Assembly: GCA_023442525.1 (NCBI GenBank)
Contig: JAEZZA010000031.1
Location: 496,001 to 560,000 of the forward strand
Reading direction: 5' to 3'
DNA: 64,000 bases
Source of the DNA: Bacteroidota bacterium
GTDB taxonomy: Bacteria; Bacteroidota; Bacteroidia; Bacteroidales; UBA10428
Under the pieces are notes generated by a model. It saw only the letters and a list, made by a program, of their open reading frames with translations, did no database searches and was not told where the DNA came from. The position numbers and the translations under genes were made by a program. Shown here in pieces: positions 33,914 to 43,855 of this stretch (positions within the stretch are counted from its first letter, which is position 1; every line of letters begins with the position of its first letter).

Positions 33914-34693
33914 ATGTCAGAAAGTCAGAACATGTCGCTAATTTTAGTTACAAATGACGATGGCGTTGAAGCCAAAGGGCTGGAGGCTTTAATAGAAGCC
34001 GTAAAGCCGTTCGGCAGAATTATTGCCGTGGCACCTTCTGAACCCCAGTCAGGAATGTCGCATGCCATCACAGTTAAAGTGCCTTTAAGGATTACCAAAG
34101 TAAGAGAAGAAGAAGGACTTACCGTTTATAAATGCTATGGTACACCTGTTGATTGTGTTAAGATGGCTTTAAACCATCTTTTGCCCGGAAAACCCGATCT
34201 GGTGGTTTCAGGTATCAATCACGGCTCGAACTCCGCAGCCAGTGTTTTTTATTCAGGTACCATGGGAGCCGCGCTCGAAGGATGCATTAATGAGATCCGG
34301 TCGATTGGTTTTTCATTGCTGAACCTCGATCATAATGCCGATTTTACAACTGCGATGCATTTTGCCCGGATAATTACGGAAAAAGTGCTTCAGAACGGAC
34401 TCCCCGATTCGGTATGTCTCAATGTGAACTTCCCCGATATACCGGTTGAACAGGTTGCAGGAGTAAAAATTTGCAGACAAAACAAAGGATTCTGGCAAGA
34501 GGAATTCGATCAGCGTACCGATCCTGCCGGCAAGCATTATTACTGGCTCACCGGTGTATTTCACAACTCGGAACCCAACGCCACTGATACAGATGAATGG
34601 GCACTTAATAACAATTACGTCTCCATTGTGCCTCTAAAAACCGATCTCACCTGTCATGAATCCAGATCCATACTCGACAACTGGAAATTCTGA
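33914..34693 (+). CDS. surE: 5'/3'-nucleotidase SurE
   Basis: A metal-dependent phosphatase acting on nucleoside monophosphates (259 aa). The metal site is Asp15-Asp16 in LVTNDDG, with the Ser in PSEPQSGMSHAIT and the Asn in SGINHGSN. YxGTPVDCVKMAL is the usual following segment. ATG 33914 fits the promoter placement; ATG 33932 (MSLILVTNDDG) is equally possible. First gene of a tight group with a small membrane protein, lpxB and a SpoIID protein. Confidence 0.93.
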   Translation: MSESQNMSLILVTNDDGVEAKGLEALIEAVKPFGRIIAVAPSEPQSGMSHAITVKVPLRITKVREEEGLTVYKCYGTPVDCVKMALNHLLPGKPDLVVSGINHGSNSAASVFYSGTMGAALEGCINEIRSIGFSLLNLDHNADFTTAMHFARIITEKVLQNGLPDSVCLNVNFPDIPVEQVAGVKICRQNKGFWQEEFDQRTDPAGKHYYWLTGVFHNSEPNATDTDEWALNNNYVSIVPLKTDLTCHESRSILDNWKF

Positions 34694-34696
34694 ATA

Positions 34697-35011
34697 ATGG
34701 AAAAGAAAATACTAAAAAAAGCTGATACTATAGCTTTGGGAATCATCTCGGGCATAATTGTGCCTGTACTGGTTTACTTTCTGCTTTATTTCGCCAAAAT
34801 TCAAAGTGTACATACTACACTTTTTTCTAACAACCTGCTCATCGGGAATATTATTCCAATAATTATTAGCCACTGTATATTGCCAAACCTGGTTTTGTTC
34901 TTTATTTTTAACGCTTTAAACTGGATGCAGTCTGCGAAAGGCATACTGGGTACAACTGTGGTGCTTACCATAATTATCTTTGCCATTAAACTGCTTTTCA
35001 CCTATCTATGA
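34697..35011 (+). CDS. Small membrane protein of unknown function
   Basis: 104 aa with three predicted transmembrane helices (about 13-33, 47-73 and 84-103) and a lysine-rich N-terminus that would stay in the cytosol. It starts 3 bp after surE and overlaps lpxB by 4 bp, so it is translated within that operon. The fixed place beside lpxB could mean a role in envelope assembly, but no family is recognised. Confidence 0.75.
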   Translation: MEKKILKKADTIALGIISGIIVPVLVYFLLYFAKIQSVHTTLFSNNLLIGNIIPIIISHCILPNLVLFFIFNALNWMQSAKGILGTTVVLTIIIFAIKLLFTYL

Positions 35012-36129
35012 AATACTATCTGATAGCCGGCGAAGCATCAGGTGATTTGCACGCTTCAAACCTGATAAAGGCAATTAAAAGATCCGATCCGGATGCTGTT
35101 TTCAGGGCATTTGGAGGCGACCTGATGGAGCAGGCAGGGGCTGAACTGTACTTGCATTACAGAGAGGTAGCCCTGATGGGTATTGTGGAAGTAGTTACCA
35201 AATTACCAACAATTCGCAAACACAAAAACGAATGCAGGCTTGATATTCTCCGTTGGAAGCCCGATGTACTAATCCTCATCGACTATTCGGGTTTTAACCT
35301 GCCAATGGCTCGTTTTGCACATAAAAACAATATCACTGTAATCTACTATATATCACCAAAATTATGGGCATGGGCGCAATGGAGGGTTAACTCCGTGCGA
35401 CGTTTTGTAAAAAAGATGTTTGTGATCCTGCCTTTCGAAGTGGATTTTTACAAGCAACATGATGTTCTTGTCGAATATTATGGTAACCCTGTACTTGACA
35501 GCGTTACGGAATACGAAAATAAAATTGCTTTAATCCGTGATTCGCGGAATTATACCAAAGGAAAACCTATAGTTGCCTTGCTGGCCGGAAGCCGGAAACA
35601 GGAGATAAGTGCACTCCTGCCTGAAATGCTGTCTGTGGTTCACAAATTCCCCGGATACCATTTTATCATCGCCGGTGCTCCTTCAATTCCGCCTGAATAT
35701 TATAAAGAATTTATTAAGGACAATCAGGTTGACATTGTATACAACGACACATACAACCTGCTGAAGCAATCTGTTGCGGCAATAGTCACATCGGGAACGG
35801 CAACCCTTGAAACGGCTCTTTTCATGGTGCCCGAAGTAGTAGTATATAAAACCAATCCCGTAACTCTTTTTCTGGGACGATTTCTGGTTAAAGTGAAGTA
35901 TTTCTCGCTGGTTAATCTGATCCTGGATAAAGTTGCCGTTAAAGAACTGCTTCAAAAGGATCTTTCGGCAGATATTACCGAAGAACTGAACCGGATCCTC
36001 AATGACATTGAATATCGTGAAAAAATGCTGTCGGATTTCAGGATGTTAAGGGAAATGCTTGGACAGCCGGGTGTTGCCGACAGGGTGGCAACCCGAATCT
36101 ACCAGATCATCAAATCAAGTCAGGCATGA
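35008..36129 (+). CDS. lpxB: Lipid-A-disaccharide synthase
   Basis: A GT19 glycosyltransferase (373 aa) that joins UDP-diacylglucosamine and lipid X to make the lipid A disaccharide on the inner membrane. Diagnostic segments are YLIAGEASGDLH, FGGDLMEQAG, the hydrophobic patch YYISPKLWAWAQWR, and LAGSRKQEI in the donor-binding half; TSGTATLE marks the UDP-sugar site. It shows the cell has a lipid A outer membrane. Overlaps its neighbours by 4 bp on both sides. Confidence 0.96.
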   Translation: MKYYLIAGEASGDLHASNLIKAIKRSDPDAVFRAFGGDLMEQAGAELYLHYREVALMGIVEVVTKLPTIRKHKNECRLDILRWKPDVLILIDYSGFNLPMARFAHKNNITVIYYISPKLWAWAQWRVNSVRRFVKKMFVILPFEVDFYKQHDVLVEYYGNPVLDSVTEYENKIALIRDSRNYTKGKPIVALLAGSRKQEISALLPEMLSVVHKFPGYHFIIAGAPSIPPEYYKEFIKDNQVDIVYNDTYNLLKQSVAAIVTSGTATLETALFMVPEVVVYKTNPVTLFLGRFLVKVKYFSLVNLILDKVAVKELLQKDLSADITEELNRILNDIEYREKMLSDFRMLREMLGQPGVADRVATRIYQIIKSSQA

Positions 36130-37289
36130 AATTGCTGATCATTTCATTATCTGTATTTTTTACTTTGCACAGCCAGGCTTCCGATATTAAGATCGGCTTA
36201 TTCCATGCAAATAAAACCGAGTCTGTTGTCGTTTCAATAATCGAAGGGAGTTACCAGATTACGGGCAATGAAAGTATAATAGGACAATTCAAAAGTAATT
36301 CTATTTTTCAGGTTGAACTTTCAGGTTCCTGCCTTTACCTTAGTGATGCCGGGAATTCTTTTGGACCCTTTGACAGAATATCGTTTATGCCCCTATCAGA
36401 CAAAGGCGTATTTTCGGTGAGGCCTGTATTCCCTCCGGCTCATTCGAAAGAAACTGAAAACCGGCTGGATATTACCGTTGATAACACATTTCTGAAGATC
36501 ATCAATACCATTTCACTTGAAAATTACCTGCCCGGCGTGGTTGAAGCTGAGGGAGGTTCAAATGCACAACTTGAATATTACAAAGCACAGGCCATACTGG
36601 CACGGACTTTCGCTGTCAGGAACTATCTGCGGCATGCACATGAGGGTTACAATATATGCGACGATGTCCACTGCCAGGCATTTAACGGCAAAAGCTATTT
36701 TAATAAGAAAATTCACGAAGCCGTGAAAAGCACGGATCATTTGATACTAACCGATTTAAACAACCAGTCGGTGATGACGGCGTATCATTCATCGTGTGGC
36801 GGAATGACTGCCAGCGCCTCTTTGGAATGGAACCGTGATCTGGACTACCTGGTGCCGGTTAAGGATCCGTTCTGTAACAATTCAAAAAATAAAAACTGGA
36901 CAAAATCCATATCCAAAAAAGACTGGTCTGACTACCTGGCCAGGAAGGGATATGAGGAAAACAAAGTCATTTACTCAAAAAACGATGTAAGAAAGAAATT
37001 CCTGGATACGGAGGGCAGTCAGATTGCATTAAATTCCATACGATGGGATTTCCGTTTGAAATCGTCGTGGTTTTATATTGAGGACCATGGAAGTGAAGTT
37101 GTTTTTCATGGTCATGGTTACGGCCATGGCCTGGGAATGTGCCAGGAAGGCGCCATGGAAATGGCCCGTGTTGGTTACACATATTTGGATATACTAATGT
37201 TTTATTTCAGGAGTTTGAAGGTTACATCACTCCCTGCCCCGTCATCCGGAGGCAATGGACACCCTGAAATCAGCGGACTAAAAGACTAG
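36126..37289 (+). CDS. SpoIID/LytB-domain protein, exported
   Basis: 387 aa with a signal peptide (about 1-18). The SpoIID/LytB domain is seen from about 120: ENYLPGVVEAEGG, then KAQAILARTFAVRNYL, the Cys-containing DDVHCQAF, YHSSCGGMT, and the C-terminal HGYGHGLGMCQEGAMEMA. In sporulating firmicutes SpoIID cuts glycan strands free of stem peptides; homologues in Bacteroidetes are probably peptidoglycan lytic enzymes too. The preceding residues 19-115 are a beta-rich region without assignment. Coupled to lpxB by a 4-bp overlap. Confidence 0.87.
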   Translation: MKLLIISLSVFFTLHSQASDIKIGLFHANKTESVVVSIIEGSYQITGNESIIGQFKSNSIFQVELSGSCLYLSDAGNSFGPFDRISFMPLSDKGVFSVRPVFPPAHSKETENRLDITVDNTFLKIINTISLENYLPGVVEAEGGSNAQLEYYKAQAILARTFAVRNYLRHAHEGYNICDDVHCQAFNGKSYFNKKIHEAVKSTDHLILTDLNNQSVMTAYHSSCGGMTASASLEWNRDLDYLVPVKDPFCNNSKNKNWTKSISKKDWSDYLARKGYEENKVIYSKNDVRKKFLDTEGSQIALNSIRWDFRLKSSWFYIEDHGSEVVFHGHGYGHGLGMCQEGAMEMARVGYTYLDILMFYFRSLKVTSLPAPSSGGNGHPEISGLKD

Positions 37290-37298
37290 GATACTCTA

Positions 37299-39245
37299 AT
37301 GATCTCGGTAGACAACGTCAGTGTTGCATTTGGTGGAACATTCCTGTTTAAAGGTGTTTCTTTCCTTGTAAACAGCAAGGACAAGGTAGGTCTTACGGGC
37401 CGTAACGGAGCCGGTAAAACAACCCTGCTTAAAATTTTCATGGGACTGCAGGAAGTGGATGAAGGCAAAGTTACCGTACCTCCGGGGGTGCGTTTGGGTT
37501 ATCTTCCTCAGCAAATGGTGATCACCGACGATAAAACACTTTTGGAAGAAGCTGGAAGTGCTTTTGATGAGATTGTGCTTCTTGAAAAAGAAATCCGCGA
37601 TTTGAACAATCAGCTTGTAACGCGCACCGATTACGAAACAGATTCTTATGCCGACCTGATCGAACAATTATCCGAGAAGACAGAAAGATATCACCTGCTT
37701 GAAGGCAGCAACCGCAATCAGAAGATCGAACAGGTATTGACCGGTCTGGGGTTTTCCAGGTCGGATTTTAACCGTCACACGCGTGAATTCAGCGGCGGAT
37801 GGAGAATGAGAATTGAACTGGCCAAAATTCTTCTTAAATCGCCCGACGCCGTACTTCTCGACGAGCCCACCAATCACCTGGATATTGAGTCGATTCAATG
37901 GCTTGAAGAGTTTCTGCATGATTATCATGGTGCTGTTTTATTGATTTCTCACGACCGGGTATTCCTTGACCGGGTAACCAACCGTACCGTGGAGATTTCG
38001 TTGGGCCAGATACACGATTACCGGGTACCCTATTCCAGGTATGTTGAGTTGCGTAGAGAGCGCAGGGAACAGCAGACAGCTGCTTATAAAAATCAGCAAA
38101 AGCTGATCAGTGACACCCGCGAGTTTATTGAGCGGTTTCGATATAAGCCCAGTAAAGCCATACAGGTTCAGTCGAGGATTAAAATGCTGGAAAAACTTGA
38201 GTTAATTGAAATTGACGAAGAAGATACTTCATCAATTAATATCCGGTTCCCGCAATCGCCCCGATCGGGAAGCGTAGTTGCAGAAGCCCGTGATTTATCG
38301 GTGAGTTACGGAACGCATTTAGTTCTGAAAGATGTAGATCTCACCGTTATGCGTGGCGAAAAAGTGGCATTTGTAGGTAAAAACGGTGAAGGTAAAACCA
38401 CTCTTACCCGCATCATAACAGGTGATCTGCTTTACAGTGGTCAGATGAAAACCGGATATAATGTAAAAATCGCCTACTTTGCGCAAAATCAGGACGAATT
38501 GCTTGACGGTAATAAAACCGTGCTGGCCACTCTCGAAGAAGTGGCAACCGGTGAAATAAGGCCCAGGGTAAGAGATATCCTGGGAGCTTTTCTTTTTAGC
38601 GGTGAGGATGTAGATAAAAAGGTAAAGGTACTATCGGGTGGAGAGCGGTCGCGTCTGGCCATGGCCAAGTTATTACTCGAACCGTGCAACCTGCTGATAC
38701 TTGACGAGCCCACCAATCACCTCGATATGCGATCGAAAGATGTGCTGAAAAAAGCACTTCTTGCATACGATGGCACACTCATTGCTGTATCACATGACAG
38801 AGAATTTCTGGATGGTCTGGTTACAAAAGTCTTTGAATTCGGGAATAAAAAAATTAAAGAACATATAGGAGGAATATATGAATTCCTCGAAAAAAAGAAA
38901 ATTCAAACGCTGTCGGATCTTCAGCGAAAAAGTACGGCAACCGAACAATCTGTACGAAACGACCAGTCGAACAAACAAGCCTTTATTGACAAGAAAGAGT
39001 TCGACCGTGAGATAAGAAAGATTGAGAACCGGATTGAACGAACCGAAAAGGAGATTGGGCAACTCGAGGAAAAGATCGGGATTTATGAAAGCAAAATTGC
39101 CAATCCAGATATGGACTTCGAAAAATTGAAATCACCTGAATTTTTTACAGAGTATGAAAAACTGAAAAGCGAGCTTTCGGAAAAAATGGATCTATGGGAG
39201 CAACTTCATCAGGAGCTCAATCATCTGAAAACTAAAAGAAATTGA
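37299..39245 (+). CDS. ABC-F family ATPase (Uup/YdiF-like)
   Basis: A cytosolic protein of 648 aa with two ABC domains and no membrane part, acting on ribosomes in this family. Domain 1: Walker A GRNGAGKTT (34-42), signature FSGGW, Walker B LLDEPTNHLD. Domain 2: Walker A starting at Gly360 (GKNGEGKTT), signature LSGGE, Walker B LILDEPTNHLD. The linker between them (about 235-320) is the P-site tRNA interaction motif region. A C-terminal coiled coil (about 530-648, many Glu/Lys) is like that of Uup. A housekeeping translation or DNA-related role is more likely than drug resistance. Confidence 0.9.
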   Translation: MISVDNVSVAFGGTFLFKGVSFLVNSKDKVGLTGRNGAGKTTLLKIFMGLQEVDEGKVTVPPGVRLGYLPQQMVITDDKTLLEEAGSAFDEIVLLEKEIRDLNNQLVTRTDYETDSYADLIEQLSEKTERYHLLEGSNRNQKIEQVLTGLGFSRSDFNRHTREFSGGWRMRIELAKILLKSPDAVLLDEPTNHLDIESIQWLEEFLHDYHGAVLLISHDRVFLDRVTNRTVEISLGQIHDYRVPYSRYVELRRERREQQTAAYKNQQKLISDTREFIERFRYKPSKAIQVQSRIKMLEKLELIEIDEEDTSSINIRFPQSPRSGSVVAEARDLSVSYGTHLVLKDVDLTVMRGEKVAFVGKNGEGKTTLTRIITGDLLYSGQMKTGYNVKIAYFAQNQDELLDGNKTVLATLEEVATGEIRPRVRDILGAFLFSGEDVDKKVKVLSGGERSRLAMAKLLLEPCNLLILDEPTNHLDMRSKDVLKKALLAYDGTLIAVSHDREFLDGLVTKVFEFGNKKIKEHIGGIYEFLEKKKIQTLSDLQRKSTATEQSVRNDQSNKQAFIDKKEFDREIRKIENRIERTEKEIGQLEEKIGIYESKIANPDMDFEKLKSPEFFTEYEKLKSELSEKMDLWEQLHQELNHLKTKRN

Positions 39246-39273
39246 GTAATTTTACTTACTGATTGCCTTTTGC

Positions 39274-40551
39274 ATGAACAGAATATTTTTCAGCATACTA
39301 TTATTTCCTTTACTGTTAGCAGGATGCAGTACACCTAAAACAGTCGTGAGACCGAGCGTGGTTAACCTTTCGAATATGTATAACCCGTCGAATACCAAGC
39401 TCCACCCTGCGTATACGGTATACCATAGTTCACCGTCGACTTCTTTGCTGCTTATAAAAATATTCCCGTCGGAATTGCTTTATTCGGGCACCATCGAACC
39501 GAATAAGCTTCTGGGACAGGTATCGATACAATACACGCTAACCGATGTAACCGATATCAACAAGCCTTCGGTGGCCGACTCCGGTAAAACCGTTTACAGT
39601 TTTGCACGCGAAAATGCGGATAAGAGATTTCAATCGCAGATTCCTATTAATGCTCTCACGGGGAAAAAGTATCAGTTGGCCATAACGGCAAGGGATATGG
39701 TGAGAAGGACGGAAAATCTCACTTACCTGTATATAGACAAGACCAATGACTTTACTGAACAGAATTTTTTACTCACACTGACTGAAGACCGGGCGCCTTT
39801 TTATAAACCATACGTTGTGGGTCCCCGTGTATTTCGTATCGAACACAACAATGGCGGTTTCGATTCCATCTACGTCAAATACTATGGTAGCAATTTGCCA
39901 TTGCCGAGACCCTCATTTTCGGATAGCCGTGAAAGAGATTTTTTTCAAAGGCCCGACAGTATATGGAGGTTACCTTTCAGCAGGGCGGTCAACTACCAGA
40001 TGAATTACAAAGGGGTTTACTTTGTTCAGGCCGATACCAACCAGACTTCAGGAATAACCCTGATGAACTTCGGAGAAAGATTTCCGATAGTTCAGGAAGT
40101 TGAACAGCTGGTTGAACCTTTGGTATATTTGGCTACTTCGCAGGAATTCAATCAGATAAAAAATACGGTAAATAAGAAACTCGCTGTAGATAACTTCTGG
40201 CTCGACAAAGCAGGTAATATTGATAAAGCCAGGGAACTCATCAGGGTATATTACAACAGGGTTTATTTTGCAAATTATTATTTCACTTCGTATAAGCCGG
40301 GATGGATGACGGATCGTGGAATGATTTTCATAATTTACGGGCCGCCTCAGTCGGTAAAGGTCGACGCTGCCTCCGAGAAATGGATTTATTACAAAAACAA
40401 TTATTCCACAACGGTGACATTTACTTTCAATCATATCCCCACAGCCTATTCACCGGATAATTATGTGTTACAACGCTCCGAAAATTACGATACATACTGG
40501 CGTACTGCTGTAGATACCTGGAGGAAAGGAAATATTTTTTTAATTGAATAG
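39274..40551 (+). CDS. GWxTD-domain lipoprotein
   Basis: 425 aa. Lipobox LLAGC (Cys about 18) and a following STPK suggest an outer-membrane lipoprotein. The C-terminal half contains the family motif GWMTD at residues 343-347, in PGWMTDRGMIFIIYGPP. The N-terminal half is a beta-rich domain. This family is almost restricted to Bacteroidetes and related phyla; its function is not known to me. It stands 28 bp after the ABC-F gene and 42 bp before the rRNA methyltransferase. Confidence 0.88.
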   Translation: MNRIFFSILLFPLLLAGCSTPKTVVRPSVVNLSNMYNPSNTKLHPAYTVYHSSPSTSLLLIKIFPSELLYSGTIEPNKLLGQVSIQYTLTDVTDINKPSVADSGKTVYSFARENADKRFQSQIPINALTGKKYQLAITARDMVRRTENLTYLYIDKTNDFTEQNFLLTLTEDRAPFYKPYVVGPRVFRIEHNNGGFDSIYVKYYGSNLPLPRPSFSDSRERDFFQRPDSIWRLPFSRAVNYQMNYKGVYFVQADTNQTSGITLMNFGERFPIVQEVEQLVEPLVYLATSQEFNQIKNTVNKKLAVDNFWLDKAGNIDKARELIRVYYNRVYFANYYFTSYKPGWMTDRGMIFIIYGPPQSVKVDAASEKWIYYKNNYSTTVTFTFNHIPTAYSPDNYVLQRSENYDTYWRTAVDTWRKGNIFLIE

Positions 40552-40593
40552 TTTAAACCGTTTCAGACTCAAACCTGAAACTTCAAATCGCGA

Positions 40594-41334
40594 ATGAAGC
40601 ATAAAACATCGATTATCTTTGGGATACATCCGGTTCAGGAGGCTGTAAAATCGGGGAAACCTATTGATAAGGTAATGCTGAAACAGGGATTTCGTATGGA
40701 ATCCATCCAGGGCCTATTGCCCTTCCTGCGGCAGCAGAATATACCATTTCAATACGTTCCTGTTGAAAAGCTTAACCGTCTTACCACAAAAAACCATCAG
40801 GGAATTATTGCAATTGTATCGGAGCTTGAATATACCGAGCTGGATAAGCTGGTCCCTTTATTATTTGAGCAGGGTAAAGTTCCGGCCATAGCGGTACTCG
40901 ACAGTATAACCGATGTAAGAAATATGGGAGCCATTGCACGGAGTGCCGAATGTGCAGGTTTTGACGCGCTGATAGTACCCATGAAAGGCACGGCACAAAT
41001 AAATGCTGAAGCTGTTAAATCGTCAGCAGGGGCGCTTTCAATAATTCCGGTGTGCCGTGTAAACAGCCTTGCTGATACTCTAAATTTCCTTCATGAAAGC
41101 GGACTTCATATTATTGCGGCAACTGAAAAAGCACAGGATGATATTTATTCAGCCGACTTAACTCAGCCGCTTGCTGTAATATTGGGGGCTGAAGATACCG
41201 GAATCGATCCTGCCCTGTTAAGAATAGCCGACCGGCTGGTCAAAATTCCCATTTTGGGGAAGATTCAGTCGCTGAATGTGAGTGCGGCGGCAGCAGTGAT
41301 CTTCTTTGAGACCGTACGCCAGAGAAAGAAATGA
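40594..41334 (+). CDS. rlmB: 23S rRNA (guanosine-2'-O)-methyltransferase, TrmH/SpoU family
   Basis: A 246-aa SPOUT methyltransferase using S-adenosylmethionine. The N-terminal substrate-binding domain (IIFGIHPVQEAV, and NHQGIIAIV) precedes the knotted catalytic domain with the SpoU motifs: DSITDVRNMGAIARSAE (motif 1 with the catalytic Arg/Asn), ILGAEDTGIDPALL (motif 2) and IPILGKIQSLNVSAAAAV (motif 3). The GIHPVxEA start fits RlmB, which modifies G2251 in E. coli numbering. Some members act on tRNA, so the exact target is inferred. Confidence 0.85.
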   Translation: MKHKTSIIFGIHPVQEAVKSGKPIDKVMLKQGFRMESIQGLLPFLRQQNIPFQYVPVEKLNRLTTKNHQGIIAIVSELEYTELDKLVPLLFEQGKVPAIAVLDSITDVRNMGAIARSAECAGFDALIVPMKGTAQINAEAVKSSAGALSIIPVCRVNSLADTLNFLHESGLHIIAATEKAQDDIYSADLTQPLAVILGAEDTGIDPALLRIADRLVKIPILGKIQSLNVSAAAAVIFFETVRQRKK

Positions 41335-41361
41335 AAAAACCCTCCGGATGCCACCGGAGGG
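41334..41361 (-). terminator. Intrinsic terminator for the beta-barrel gene
   Basis: CCCTCCGG (41340-41347) and CCGGAGGG (41354-41361) form an 8-bp GC-rich stem with a 6-nt loop. On the minus strand it is followed by six T residues, 3' of the gene ending at 41429. It starts exactly at the end of rlmB on the other strand and may stop both transcripts. Confidence 0.75.
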
Positions 41362-41428
41362 TAACCCTATTAAAACCCATTATAAACCTAAAACCTACTA
41401 CTTTATTGCTTATTCTCTTTTATCATTT

Positions 41429-43855
41429 TTATAATCCACCTTTGCCTTCTGTTCTTTCATAATCGGCCGACCGTTGTATCTTGTTAATCTTGCTTCCGCG
41501 GTTAAACATATAGTTAAATGAGATGCAGAAGAGATTTCCGGCGTCAACGTGGCCTTCCCATGATTCGTAATATCCGGGGGTTGTGGTTTCAACCTTCTGA
41601 TACATGAAGTCTTTTATGAACGGAGCATAGAATCCTTCAATCTTGAACTTTTCGGAGAACCTCTTCTCAGCGCCCACAATAACCAGCATTTGCCTTGTAA
41701 ATTCGCGCTGATAACTGATACGCGGGCTGCCGTAATTTGCAAACATGAAAAGTGTGTAATCTTTGGGTAAGGTTATGATATTGCTGACATTGAACCTGTA
41801 GCTTGCCATTTCTTCACTGCTGTGGCCGGCAACCAGAGGATCGGTTTTATAGTACTGGTTGAACACGGTAATATTGGCGTTGAATCTCCAGCGTTTCAAT
41901 ATCTGGAAGTTTCCGCTAAGTCCCAGTCCGTATTCCATGTTTTTGCCCACATTGTCCTGAGTGATCTGTGTAACTCCGGTTTCGGTAACAATGGTATTAT
42001 CCTGTATACCGTTTGTTGTATATCTGAAATATAGTTTGGGTGATATGAAATTGGCTTTGAAATTCTTTGAATAAGTAAGTTCAAAACGGTTTTCTATTGC
42101 CGGATCGAGACCTGGGTTACCAATCCGGACGTGCAGCGAGTCAGACCATACTGCAAACGGGTTGAGGCTGTTTATTGAGGGACGGAATATCTGCTTCCGG
42201 TAGGAAAACTTCAGGCTCTGTTCGTTTTTGAGCGACTGGTTGAGGCTTACCTGGGGCAAAAATACCCAATAGTCGGATGTGGAATTGCTGTTTATGTCAA
42301 TCCAGGTATACTCACCGCGGACACCGGCCTGCCAGCTGAATTTTTTGATTTTACCCGACAAATTATAATAAGCTGTCTGACGGGTTTCACGGTACGAAAA
42401 CTCTTCGACATTTTCATCGGCAACATTTTCAATCTCAAATTGCTTGGTAAAATCGTTGTCCATCCATGCTGCATATGTTCTGATACCTGCTTCATTCCGG
42501 ATATTCTTTGTAGTAAAGCTGAAATCAAGCTTAAGTTCGCCATTCTTACGCATGTTATCGGTAAGATTCAGACGATCAATGAACAATTGAGGAGTTGTAC
42601 CGTCGAACGGATCCAGGTAAACCTCTGAGTATTCACTGCGTGCATTACCACTTTGGGTGTTGTAATAAATTTCGGCTTTCATATCATCGCCTTCTTTTTT
42701 GAATTTACGGTTGTAGAAGAGTGAGAAATACAGGTTGCTGCTTCTATCTATACCGTCAAGTCTTGTTTTCATCAGTTCATTGAGGTTGTTACCCGAATAA
42801 ATACTGCTGGTTGATTGATAATTATCCTGGACACCGTTCCAGCTTCTCCATTCGCCAAGGAAATTAAGCGATGACTTATCATTCAGGAACCAGTCGATTC
42901 CATAATTCATGTAATTATTAGCCCAGCTATTGATTCCCTTTCCATCTTTCTCAAAATAGTAAGGCAGTCCGTACACATCATCAATTTGGGTAGTGATTAA
43001 CTCCGTGCCTTTGAAGCGTTCAAAATGAAGATTATCGGCTATGTAGAACCGGAAGTTTGAATTTCCGTATTCAAAGCTGGCATTAGGATCGGCAACAATT
43101 TTTTCGGGATGAGGAATGGGTACATTAATAGATCCACTCATTCCAAACCTGGCCTCCTTTTTCAGGAGGATGTTTATAACTCCCGATACATCAGCATCAT
43201 ATTTCACACCGGGATTGGTAATAAGTTCAATTTTATCAATCATATCCGGTTTGATTTGCTTTACATAGTCTTTGTTTCTTAAAACTCCGTCGACATAAAA
43301 CTGGATGTTGGATTGACCTTCGAGCGATACATTATCTTGAAAATCCACAGACACTGAAGGAATGTGTTTAAGTGCATCAAGGCCGTTTGATGAAGCCTTT
43401 CTGACATCATCATTAAGTGCAAAAACTGTCCGGTCGACCTTTTCTTCGCCTTTCAGACGTTGTCCCACAACTACTGCGGCGTCGATGGTTTTGACATCTT
43501 CCTGAAGTTTCAGTTCGCGTAAATCGATTACTTTATTCTGGCGGTTTACTTCAACGGTGGTTACAATGGTTTTATAACCAATAAAGGTGGCTTTTACACA
43601 ATATTTTCCGTAGGGCAGATTTTTAAATTCAAACCTGCCGAGGTTGTCAGTGATAACTCCCGTCACGATGGAAGAATCTGCCGCGTTTAATAGTGCAACT
43701 GAGGCGAAGGATACCGGGGTGGAACTGCTGTCGCTTACAACGACACCTTTAACTGAGCCGGATTCTATATCATTGGCCACAGCAAAAGATGAAAACGACA
43801 GGCAAAAAAAGAGCATAAGAGTTACTTGAATATACTTCCGTAGATTCTGATTCAT
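41429..43855 (-). CDS. Outer-membrane beta-barrel protein with carboxypeptidase-regulatory-like N-terminus (TonB-receptor-like)
   Basis: 808 aa with a signal peptide (about 1-27). Residues about 32-115 form a CarboxypepD_reg-like domain (GSVKGVVVSDSSSTPVSFASV, GRFEFKNLPYGKYCVKA). A plug-like region follows (DALKHIPSVSVDF, IQFYVDGV, MIDKIELITNPGVKYDADVSGVINI), then a large 22-strand-type barrel rich in aromatic girdle residues, of the OMP_b-brl_3 type. No SusD partner is adjacent, so it is not an obvious SusC. The ligand is unknown. Transcribed alone, ending in a strong terminator. Confidence 0.85.
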   Translation of the reverse strand: MNQNLRKYIQVTLMLFFCLSFSSFAVANDIESGSVKGVVVSDSSSTPVSFASVALLNAADSSIVTGVITDNLGRFEFKNLPYGKYCVKATFIGYKTIVTTVEVNRQNKVIDLRELKLQEDVKTIDAAVVVGQRLKGEEKVDRTVFALNDDVRKASSNGLDALKHIPSVSVDFQDNVSLEGQSNIQFYVDGVLRNKDYVKQIKPDMIDKIELITNPGVKYDADVSGVINILLKKEARFGMSGSINVPIPHPEKIVADPNASFEYGNSNFRFYIADNLHFERFKGTELITTQIDDVYGLPYYFEKDGKGINSWANNYMNYGIDWFLNDKSSLNFLGEWRSWNGVQDNYQSTSSIYSGNNLNELMKTRLDGIDRSSNLYFSLFYNRKFKKEGDDMKAEIYYNTQSGNARSEYSEVYLDPFDGTTPQLFIDRLNLTDNMRKNGELKLDFSFTTKNIRNEAGIRTYAAWMDNDFTKQFEIENVADENVEEFSYRETRQTAYYNLSGKIKKFSWQAGVRGEYTWIDINSNSTSDYWVFLPQVSLNQSLKNEQSLKFSYRKQIFRPSINSLNPFAVWSDSLHVRIGNPGLDPAIENRFELTYSKNFKANFISPKLYFRYTTNGIQDNTIVTETGVTQITQDNVGKNMEYGLGLSGNFQILKRWRFNANITVFNQYYKTDPLVAGHSSEEMASYRFNVSNIITLPKDYTLFMFANYGSPRISYQREFTRQMLVIVGAEKRFSEKFKIEGFYAPFIKDFMYQKVETTTPGYYESWEGHVDAGNLFCISFNYMFNRGSKINKIQRSADYERTEGKGGL

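Noticed and set aside
41429..43855. SusC of a polysaccharide utilisation locus
   Set aside because: No SusD-like gene is next to it, the gene is on the opposite strand and far from the hydrolases, and the barrel type looks like the OMP_b-brl_3 group.
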